A program made the translations under genes and the position numbers. The notes beneath the pieces are model-generated. The model saw nothing but the letters and a program-made list of their open reading frames with translations, was not told the origin of the DNA and searched no databases. From positions 1-20,021 of the forward strand of contig JAIRYX010000397.1 of NCBI GenBank assembly GCA_031267635.1: a stretch of DNA of 20,021 nucleotides, read 5' to 3'. Below, one piece after another: positions 14,005-20,021 of the stretch; position 1 is the first letter of the stretch; each line of letters opens with the position of its first letter. The stretch comes from Planctomycetaceae bacterium. GTDB lineage: Bacteria; Planctomycetota; Planctomycetia; Pirellulales; Thermoguttaceae.

Positions 14005-14148
14005 AATTTTCCTCTTCACTGAATAATGCCCGCCACGTTGACCTGCCGGTACAGCGAACGTTTATTTAGTATAATAGAATAAATATACATCGAATACCTT
14101 ACCATTACAATAGGTTCGTCGTTAAAAAAATAACACAAGGAAAACTTC

Positions 14149-14610
14149 ATGCGTGCATGTGTACAAAGAGTAAGCCGTGCTAAAGCGACATTGATAAAAA
14201 CAGGAGAAATTGTTGGTGAAATCGGCACAGGCGTTTTGATTTTGCTCGGAGTTCGGGACGGCGATATTTCGGACGACGCGGTTTTTCTTGCGTCGAAAAT
14301 CGCGCAACTTCGTATCTTTGAAGATGACGCGGGAAAGATGAATCTTAATCTTCAGGATATCCGCGGTGACGCATTGGTTGTCAGCCAATTTACAATGTAC
14401 GGCGATTGCCGCAAAGGTCGCCGCCCAAGTTTCACACAAGCGGCGCGACCGGAAATTGCAAATCAACTTTATGAAGAATTTATTCGTGCGCTCAAGAGAT
14501 TCGATATTCCAGTCGCTACCGGACGATTTCAACAGGAAATGGACGTCGAACTCGTCAATCACGGTCCTGCCACGTTTATTGTCGAATCTCGCCATCTTCA
14601 ATCAAGGTGA
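14149..14610 (+). CDS. dtd: D-aminoacyl-tRNA deacylase
   Basis: DTD hydrolyses D-amino acids (and glycine from mischarged tRNA-Ala) off tRNA, keeping translation homochiral; it is a cytoplasmic homodimer. The 153-residue product is full length. It begins MRACVQRVSRAKA, contains the active-site motif SQFTMYGD (residues 79-86, family SQFTL) and the second conserved motif NHGPAT (137-142, family NxGPxT with the Gly-cisPro that rejects L-amino acids), and the basic GRRPSFTQAA segment. AAGGA lies eight bases before the ATG. It is transcribed divergently from the membrane-protein pair; a TATAAT-like sequence at 14070-14075 could be its -10 element, but no matching -35 is clear. Confidence 0.97.
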   Translation: MRACVQRVSRAKATLIKTGEIVGEIGTGVLILLGVRDGDISDDAVFLASKIAQLRIFEDDAGKMNLNLQDIRGDALVVSQFTMYGDCRKGRRPSFTQAARPEIANQLYEEFIRALKRFDIPVATGRFQQEMDVELVNHGPATFIVESRHLQSR

Positions 14611-14856
14611 TATTACCAACAGTACGTGTTGCACTTACCATCTTCGCTATAAGATTTACGGAGCAGGTAAGTCGGACAAGAAACATGATTAGGAATTGAA
14701 CCACATACGCGCCGCTAATAGACCACGCATTATTCACCTATTAAGAGCGTTAAAATAATACACATACCTATAACTTTACAGATCAAATTAGCAACAACTG
14801 ATTGCCAACGATCAACCTACGTCAAAAATTCAGTCGATTTCTTACGGAACTCCGGT
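14611..14856. other. Intergenic gap with no recognised feature
   Basis: About 245 bases between convergent dtd and the DUF6941-like gene. A tRNA T-arm-like string (GGTTCAATTCC on the minus strand, near 14692-14702) was examined, but its flanks do not pair and no cloverleaf forms. No terminator with a convincing stem was found. Confidence 0.4.
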
Positions 14857-15258
14857 TTAAACTTCTTGTCCCATACTCACAATAAACCGAAACGCGCCAA
14901 GAGGTACGTCGTATAAAAAAACTTCAAACGCATACGTTCCAGGATGCGGTAACGGTAATTCTGGCAGTTCCACGACCAATTCGCAAGTTTCCAACGGGTT
15001 ATTGGCAAACGCGATAATGTCGCCAAATTCCAGAAGTGTTTCTTTGCGTCCTAAATCGACGTATTCAATCGTGATCGGCAACTTGCCCTGAAATTCGGTT
15101 AAGCTGAGAAAGAGAAACGCTCCGCGATTATACTTCGACGGAAAAGCGGCGGCGGCCATTTCACAAAACGTTCCGGCAATCACTTTTTTGCCGGAGTGCA
15201 TATCTTCATAAATATGATCAGCGAGAATAATCGCCTGCAATACAGGTCTTGGCGGCAT
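14857..15258 (-). CDS. DUF6941-like protein
   Basis: A 133-residue protein beginning MPPRPVLQAIILADHIYED and containing SGKKVIAGTFCEMAAAAFP, then several strands, and ending LPLPHPGTYAFEVFLYDVPLGAFRFIV. The pattern of an N-terminal LADxxxxD..GK..IxGxF segment, a central beta region and a C-terminal hPGxYxFxV strand matches the DUF6941 family of small all-beta proteins found widely in bacteria. Its function is unknown. AAGGAAG lies about nine bases upstream of the ATG. It is convergent with dtd and divergent from fumC, so it is probably transcribed alone. Confidence 0.65.
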   Translation of the reverse strand: MPPRPVLQAIILADHIYEDMHSGKKVIAGTFCEMAAAAFPSKYNRGAFLFLSLTEFQGKLPITIEYVDLGRKETLLEFGDIIAFANNPLETCELVVELPELPLPHPGTYAFEVFLYDVPLGAFRFIVSMGQEV

Positions 15259-15723
15259 AATGTGTTCTTCCTTGAAAATGAGGATAATGTTTTGGGGGAC
15301 AATTGAATTTAATCATTTATTTTTTGCGAGAATCGACTCCTCACACACTTGAAAATTCAGTTTTCATTCCAAAAGAGACTTGTAGGACAGGTGAATGAGG
15401 TACCCGCATTAAAAGCCAAATTTTCAAGCATGATGAGTGTAATAAAATAACAGAAATCATCAAGAAGTCAAGTATGTCGAACGATATGCGAATCTTGTCA
15501 TCCCCGACTACATTGCATTGATTGAGAAAACTCGTTAAAATACTCTTTTCACATTATATTTTTTAATCACGGATTTCACAAAGGAATTATTTTGAAATCT
15601 AAACACAAATCATTGTTTTTTCATTTTATTATAAAAAATCATTAAAATTACATCTGTATTTTCTGTGAACTTTATGGTTAATACCCGTTAGATAAAGATT
15701 CACGGGCTTTTATCATTACAACA
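15259..15723. other. Long intergenic region upstream of fumC
   Basis: About 465 AT-rich bases. A 30-codon plus-strand open fragment (15446-15538) reads HQEVKYVERYANLVIPDYIA and ends at TAA; it has no start and may be the relic of a gene tail. Just before fumC, ACCCGT (15684-15689) and ACGGGC (15701-15706) flank a short loop and are followed by TTTT, a weak attenuator-like hairpin in the fumC leader. No clear promoter was assigned. Confidence 0.4.
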
Positions 15724-17208
15724 ATGCTTCAAACACGCATAGAACACGATTCGATGGGCGACGTTTTGCTTCCGCATGACGTTTATTACGGGGCGCAGAC
15801 GCAACGGGCGGTGGAAAATTTTCCGATTTCTGGGAAACAGGTACCGGCGGCGTTGATTCATGCGCTCGGATTGGTGAAATGGGCGGCGGCAACAGCTAAC
15901 GCGAAACTCGGCTTGCTTTCGTCGGGACGCTCGCCACTCAATGAACAAGAAATCACCGCACTGCAAACAGCATGTCTTGAAGTTGCGGATGGAAACTTCG
16001 ACGACCAATTTCCAGTGGATGTTTATCAAACCGGTAGCGGCACATCTACCAACATGAACGTTAACGAAGTCATCGCCAACCGTGCGATTGAGCTTTGCGG
16101 CGGCGACCGTTTCTCGCAGGAAAAACGGATTCATCCCAACGACCACGTCAATATGGGACAAAGCACTAATGATATTTTTCCAACAGCAATTCATGTGGCT
16201 GTCCGCGAACTGATCGACAAAAAATTATTGCCAGCCCTTGTAAAAATGGGGCAAGCGATTGATGAAAAAGCGGCGGCATGGGAAAATATATTGAAAATCG
16301 GGAGAACGCATTTAGCCGACGCAACGCCGCTCACGTTAGGACAAGAGTTTAGCGGTTTCGCGGGACAAATCGGCGGTTTGTTTGGAAACGTTCAATTCGC
16401 AAGGAATTTATTAGAAGATTTGCCGGTCGGCGGAACGGCGGTCGGAACAGGAATTAACACTCACCCGCAATTCGGAACAATGGTTGCAAAATATCTTACG
16501 CGGCATTTTGAACCTGCTTGGGAAGAGTCAGACGATGAATTTTCCGATATGCTGCCGGGACATTATAGACGAGCCGGTAATCCTTTTGCAGCGAATGCGC
16601 AGCGCGATCAACTTGTCCAAACGCACGGAATTATCAAATCTGTTGCTGTCACATTGATGAACATTGCAAACAACATCCGCTGGCTTGGTTCTGGTCCGCG
16701 ATGCGGATTTTACGAAGTGAAAATTCCCGACCTTCAGCCGGGAAGCTCAATTATGCCGGGCAAGGTCAATCCTGTGTTGTGCGAGGCGTTGATGCAGACG
16801 TGCGCAAAAGTCATTGGCAACGATCAGACTATTACGACCTGCGGAACAATCGGCGGACAATTTCAACTGAACGTGATGATGCCGGTGATGGCAGACGTTG
16901 CGATTGAAAGTGTCGAGATTCTTTCCGGTGCGTTGAATGTTTTTACGGAAAAATGCCTCAAAGGTCTCGAAGCGAATGAAGAAAAATGTCGCGAAGGAGT
17001 CGAAAAGAGTATCTCGATGGCAACGGCATTGAACCCGTACATCGGCTATGAACAAGCGGCGGCGATTGCAAAAGAAGCATTCCAAACCGGCAAAACAATT
17101 CGCGAAATCTGCCTTCAGAAAAAAATTCTACCGCCCGAAAAACTTGCCGAAATCCTCGACCCAATACGAATGGCACAAGCGAGAAACGATAAGGTTAAAA
17201 ATTTGTAA
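15724..17208 (+). CDS. fumC: Class II fumarate hydratase
   Basis: FumC catalyses the reversible hydration of fumarate to L-malate in the citric acid cycle as an iron-independent homotetramer. The 494-residue product has the superfamily signature GSSIMPGKVNP at residues 340-350, the active-site segments TGSGTSTNMNVNEV (103-116), HPNDHVNMGQSTND (137-150) and GRTHLADATP (193-202), and the C-terminal ALNPYIGYEQAAAIAKEA. It is about 30 residues longer than E. coli FumC; part of the excess is an acidic insertion around residues 263-284 (after YLTRHF). Aspartase is excluded less firmly than argininosuccinate lyase or adenylosuccinate lyase, but RWLGSGPRCG and the TGSGTSTNMN reading favour fumarase. 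There is no strong ribosome binding site before the ATG. Its stop codon is immediately followed by the end of an IS66 pseudogene on the other strand. Confidence 0.93.
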   Translation: MLQTRIEHDSMGDVLLPHDVYYGAQTQRAVENFPISGKQVPAALIHALGLVKWAAATANAKLGLLSSGRSPLNEQEITALQTACLEVADGNFDDQFPVDVYQTGSGTSTNMNVNEVIANRAIELCGGDRFSQEKRIHPNDHVNMGQSTNDIFPTAIHVAVRELIDKKLLPALVKMGQAIDEKAAAWENILKIGRTHLADATPLTLGQEFSGFAGQIGGLFGNVQFARNLLEDLPVGGTAVGTGINTHPQFGTMVAKYLTRHFEPAWEESDDEFSDMLPGHYRRAGNPFAANAQRDQLVQTHGIIKSVAVTLMNIANNIRWLGSGPRCGFYEVKIPDLQPGSSIMPGKVNPVLCEALMQTCAKVIGNDQTITTCGTIGGQFQLNVMMPVMADVAIESVEILSGALNVFTEKCLKGLEANEEKCREGVEKSISMATALNPYIGYEQAAAIAKEAFQTGKTIREICLQKKILPPEKLAEILDPIRMAQARNDKVKNL

Positions 17209-18205
17209 TTATTCAGTGCAATTTTGTTTTTTTGGTAGTGGTGGTAATTTTTTTGTGAGTATTAGTTCTTTTAGTGCGTTGACGAGCGTTTTTACGGGGT
17301 TGTATTTTCTTTGTTTTAGAGTTTGAAAGATGCTCATTAAGCTTGCTTGCGTTTCGGCGTCTTGTTCGCTTCCCCATTGTTCCAATCCTGTTGAAGTAAT
17401 TTCGACAACCGCAGTTCAATACGGTTACGTAAACGTTCGAATGTTGCCGCCTCCAACTCCGAACGCTTCCCGCAAAGACTTATTCCATCTCGGAGAATCC
17501 GTTTCAACTGTTTGGAAAATTCGTTCCAATCGCCGATTTTGTCCTTATATTTTGTTACGTTTTTAAGTTCACGGAGCAAATGCACCAGACATTTTGGTTT
17601 TCCTGCGCAGACGATCGCATTGGACGTACCCCAAAAGTCTGTCATGAAAATACCATTGAACACCCGCTTGAAAAAACGTTTCACCACCGGACTGGCGCGG
17701 CTCTTATCAATCACATAATACGTTACATCGGAGTTACTGAAGCGCCAAAGCCAATCGGTTTTCCCATTGACCCGCCAACCCGTTTCGTTGGCATGAAGAA
17801 CACCGGATTTTCGTGCGGAATTGGCGATTTGCTCGTCCCAAGACTCAAACAAAACCGCCAGTCGACGCCAAAGTGGAACAAGACCGCGGTGATATTCGCC
17901 GGAATATCTTCAATGTAACGCTTACGAATGTTCTTTCGCAAACGCAACGCTCCTCCGCAATCAGGACAACATGATGCGTGATGCTCTTGATGATGGGTGA
18001 TTTTTTGTGGCGGGGAACGATGGGTGCCGCGATGACCTTGTTTCGCTACCGATTTTTGGCGGCGTTGTTTCGACGGCTCTTTTTCATAAACGGGAAGACT
18101 CGAAGAAGGAGTGGAAAGAGGATGCTTGATCGCCTCACCACGTTTCGCTGACGCGGCAAGCTGCAACAGAACCCAAACGACAACCTCCTCACCTTGTGCA
18201 TACAA
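17209..18205 (-). pseudogene. IS66-family transposase, broken by deletions and a frameshift
   Basis: Three pieces read in order on the minus strand. Piece 1 (about 18205-17860) has EEVVVWVLLQLAASA, the SLPVYEKE and HRGTHRSPPQKI segments and the zinc-binding CPDCGGALR, then RYIEDIPANIT. Piece 2 (17852 to about 17390), in another frame, has VLHANETGWRVNGKTDWLWRF, FMTDFWGTSNA and KCLVHLLRELK. Piece 3 (about 17390-17209), shifted again, reads DAETQASLMSIFQTLKQRKY and LTKKLPPLPKK to a TAA at 17209-17211. Compared with intact IS66 transposases, the block between RYIEDIP and VLHADETGW and the block with the third catalytic acid before the QAxLMSxFxTL tail are missing. In VLHANETGW the usual catalytic Asp is Asn. 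The gene is thus inactive. No IS66 accessory ORFs or ends were found. Confidence 0.85.
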
Positions 18206-18684
18206 CGTGCGCGGTCTCTAGGTAATCTCCGTCATTGAAATTTTTTTTCGCTTCGTTGAGCGAATTGGCGGCGAGGACGAGCATTGAACCTTTATTGATC
18301 GTAGTGCCGACAAGACAGCCAAGATTGCTCGCCGCTTTTGCCGACGCGCCTAATGCGTTCAAGCTGAAGATTCTATGGTGTTGTATGATAGATCCTCCAG
18401 TTATGTTGCAGGCGAATGTTGTCCGCTTGCGAAAGTTGGTCATCATCGCGATGGGCAAGACGGTCAAAAAATAGTACCTATCCAATTCCCCACCCCAACC
18501 CCCACACATCCGCGCGGCAACAGTAGAGCGACAGCCGCTTTTATCGGAAAAGATTACCAATTTCCGTGCGGATTTATATGGCGGGACGACGTATCTCTTT
18601 GGCGGAACGGCGGAATTGTTGCGGGCTTTCAAGGAGATTGCGTCTATTCCCAAAACGCCGTCCGCAACGTCGCTTGATTCATAA
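18206..18684. pseudogene. Overlapping coding relics on both strands, unrecognised
   Basis: Both strands are unusually open here. On the minus strand a frame (about 18446-18189) reads LNALGASAKAASNLGCLVG, TTINKGSMLVLAANSLNEAK. On the plus strand a 70-codon frame (18475-18684) with no start reads KITNFRADLYGGTTYLFGG and TAELLRAFKEIASIPK, ending at TAA; the same frame upstream (18235-18474) is open apart from one TAG at 18472-18474. Each has natural-looking codons in part. None matches a family I know. They are probably tails and heads of genes destroyed by insertions next to the IS66 relic. Confidence 0.3.
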
Positions 18685-18710
18685 CCTACGCGGTAAAGTT
18701 TCCGCTCCGA

Positions 18711-18794
18711 GCGGAACGGAAATTCCGTAGAAAGCGGCGAATCTCTCGCGAAGCGGAACGGAAATTCCGTAGAAGGCGGCGAATCTCTCGCGAA
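18711..18794. repeat. Two tandem copies of a 42-bp unit (2 x 21)
   Basis: Copies at 18711-18752 and 18753-18794 differ at one position. Each consists of a first half starting GCGGAACGGAAATTCCGTAG, which contains the palindrome CGGAAATTCCG, and a second half starting AAGCGGCGAATCTCTCGCGA. The unit is twice 21 bp. The following stretch 18828-18893 also shows a 42-bp spaced repeat (TCTTTCCAAGCGTCT at 18828, TCTTTCCGAGCGTCT at 18870). Confidence 0.85.
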
Positions 18795-18973
18795 GCGGGA
18801 CTATCTGAATCTTCTCCAAATACATAATCTTTCCAAGCGTCTAAATTTCCAACCTATCCGAGTAGCTCATCTTTCCGAGCGTCTGGATTTTCGACATAAC
18901 TCCTTAATATATAACGACTAACGTAAAACTTCCACGAACGCTCGCGGGAGATTCGCTGCTCTTTATGAGCGAT

Positions 18974-19010
18974 TCGCCCCCAGGAGCGAGCCGCTCGCTC
19001 CTGGGGGCGA
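18974..19010. repeat. Hairpin with 17-bp perfect stem
   Basis: TCGCCCCCAGGAGCGAG (18974-18990) and CTCGCTCCTGGGGGCGA (18994-19010) are perfect inverted repeats with a three-base loop CCG. It is GC-rich and very stable, and is followed after a few bases by GAATTTTTATT on the plus strand, so it could terminate plus-strand transcription; no gene to terminate is evident. It stands at the head of the tandem array at 19091-19258. Confidence 0.8.
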
Positions 19011-19090
19011 GCGCGAATTTTTATTCGGGAGCGACTCGTTTCTACTTCCGATTGACTCGTTTCCCCCAACGCGACTCGCATTCCTTTTCG

Positions 19091-19258
19091 CGAGCGATTC
19101 GCTACTCTTTACGAGCGATTCACTACTCTTTACGAGCGATTTGCTACTCTTTGCGGGAGTTTCACTACTCTTTGCACGCGGCTCGCCGCCCTCCGCGAGC
19201 GGCTCGCCGCCCTCCGCGAGCAACTCGCCGCCCTCCGCGAGCAACTCGCCGCCCTCCG
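19091..19258. repeat. Array of eight 21-bp tandem units in two sub-types
   Basis: Eight consecutive units have exactly 21 bp. The first four are AT-richer (CGAGCGATTCGCTACTCTTT plus one base), the last four GC-rich (CGAGCRRCTCGCCGCCCTCC plus G). The stretch 19011-19090 holds more degenerate relatives. All three minus-strand frames are open, giving heptapeptide repeats such as LAEGGEP and LVKSSES in one of them (frame 18963-19427), but openness in several frames at once follows from a 21-bp repeat without stops, and no ribosome binding site supports a gene. It is best regarded as a non-coding minisatellite. Confidence 0.8.
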
Positions 19259-19360
19259 CGAACAGCGAATTTTCCTTCGTGAAAGCCCCGCAAACCTCTT
19301 TCGAGCGATCATTTCCCATAATAATCAGCACATGATGAGGAATCAATATTCCGTGATTCC

Positions 19361-19667
19361 GTAGGGGCGACCCTCGCGGTCGCCTATGATTTATGCGCGG
19401 TCGCGTAAACATTATGGGCGAACGCATAAATGTTATGGGCGGATGCCCTTGATTTCTACGCGGTTGCCCTTGATTTAGGCGTGGTCGCCCTTGATTTAGG
19501 CGTATCCGCCCATGATTTCGATGCGTTTTCCTCTAATTTATGCGGTCACCCATGATATTTATGCGTCCGCCCCTGTAGGGAAAACGCATAGAAATCAAGG
19601 GCAGCCGCGCATAAATGTTATGGACGGACACATAGAAATCAAGGGCGGACACGAGGGTCGCCCCTAC
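19361..19667. repeat. Element with 16-bp inverted termini enclosing phased 21-bp units
   Basis: GTAGGGGCGACCCTCG (19361-19376) and CGAGGGTCGCCCCTAC (19652-19667) are perfect inverted repeats. From 19381 seven consecutive units of exactly 21 bp follow (to 19527), then one of 19 bp and another of 21 bp (19547-19567). Units of the type CGCCCTTGATTTAGGCGTGG and its reverse complement type CGCATAAATGTTATGGGCGG alternate in blocks. An internal CGCCCCTGTAGGG (19568-19580) may mark the joint of two elements. Reverse-type units continue to 19651, and two more copies (GCGTAAATATTATAGACGGA type) lie at about 19716-19757. The terminal sequence resembles dispersed GTAGGGGCGACC repeats known from several bacterial genomes. 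Confidence 0.8.
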
Positions 19668-19765
19668 GTATCGGTTCGTCTTTAACGCGGAGATTTACGC
19701 GGAACGGGCGGACGCGTAAATATTATAGACGGACGCGTAAATATTATGGGCGGATGATAGAGCGT

Positions 19766-19843
19766 CCTTATTTTTCGTTCGCCGCCAAAAGATAAGGGAA
19801 TAAGGGCGCGTTCAGGAGGGTGCGGTCGGCTACTAAGGGAAAC
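19766..19843 (-). repeat. Inverted copy of the 2517-2607 core repeat
   Basis: Read on the minus strand, GTTTCCCTTAGTAGCCGAC (19843-19825) is identical to 2517-2535, AACGCGCCCTTAT (19812-19800) to 2547-2559, and AACGAAAAATAAGG (19779-19766) to 2594-2607. The spacing is 13 bp shorter overall. It lies ten bases past the stop codon of the IS630 transposase tail, a position expected for the end of that insertion sequence. Confidence 0.75.
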
Positions 19844-19853
19844 GTGATATACT

Positions 19854-20021
19854 TTACGCAGTTATAATATCATAGTTTTTAAAGTTTTGGAATTCCGGAT
19901 TCATGAGTGTTGCGACTTCTTCTTTGTATTGTTGATCAATTTGTTCCAGGCAATCGTTGATTCCTCCTTTGAACTGTTCGAAGGTTTCATAATAAACGTT
20001 ATACAAGCATTTCTTTTTCAC
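19854..20021 (-). CDS. IS630-family transposase, C-terminal part
   Basis: The last 55 residues of a protein that continues beyond the right edge. The reading LYNVYYETFEQFKGGINDCL, DQQYKEEVATLMNPEFQNF matches the C-terminal tail of IS630 transposases (consensus LYNKYYxTFxEFKxAIxxFL ... L..LM...FQ). The catalytic residues are outside the window, so whether the element is intact cannot be judged. The stop TAA is at 19854-19856. It differs in sequence from the IS630 pseudogene at 12153-12743. Confidence 0.7.
   Translation of the reverse strand: MKKKCLYNVYYETFEQFKGGINDCLEQIDQQYKEEVATLMNPEFQNFKNYDIITA

Noticed and set aside
14640..14760. Possible tRNA on the minus strand, from a GGTTCAATTCC string resembling a T-loop.
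   Set aside because: The bases flanking the loop do not form a T stem, and no anticodon or acceptor stem could be built.
19361..19760. CRISPR array.
   Set aside because: Repeats are contiguous 21-bp units without unique spacers and occur in both orientations; no cas genes are present.

Overview
The window looks like chromosomal DNA of a bacterium of the phylum Planctomycetota. The evidence is moderate GC content, long AT-rich intergenic spaces, several proteins of planctomycete-type architecture (a twin-arginine-exported barrel-like protein, a thioredoxin-like/CAP-like fusion, DUF2760 and DUF6941-type proteins, a FliL-like protein away from flagellar genes), and remnants of IS630 and IS66 transposases. 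This placement is an inference from gene content. No rRNA, tRNA or CRISPR array was recognised.

Layout. 1-1712: start of a class I methyltransferase and recA, both on the minus strand. 1714-2859: a non-coding and decayed zone with the head of an IS630 transposase and a nested palindrome. 2860-4756: an exported barrel-like protein and a DUF2760 protein on the minus strand, separated by a palindromic element. 4757-5650: non-coding repeats and one small ORF. 5663-7817: a plus-strand two-gene operon of a condensation-domain-like acyltransferase and an Sfp-type phosphopantetheinyl transferase whose stop and start codons overlap. 7878-14004: mostly minus-strand envelope-associated proteins (thioredoxin/CAP-like, FliL-like, a membrane-anchored protein, a pair of multi-pass membrane proteins), interrupted by two decayed transposases. 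14149-17208: housekeeping genes dtd (plus) and fumC (plus), with a small DUF6941-like gene (minus) between them. 17209-20021: a mobile-element graveyard with a broken IS66 transposase ending next to the fumC stop codon, decayed coding fragments, about 1 kb of tandem and inverted repeats, and the tail of another IS630 transposase.

The most unusual feature is the repeat content. (i) Three dispersed palindromic elements share termini reading GGRAACTTCTAAAAAC or close to it. (ii) A 344-bp nested palindrome at 2423-2766 has a core that recurs in inverted orientation beside the IS630 tail at 19766-19843. (iii) Several unrelated tandem arrays share a 21-bp register (5069-5131, 18711-18794, 19091-19258, 19381-19567), and in the last array units occur in both orientations without losing phase. 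Among the genes, the condensation/phosphopantetheinyl transferase pair is the best candidate for an uncharacterised pathway: it implies a carrier protein, but none is encoded in the window.
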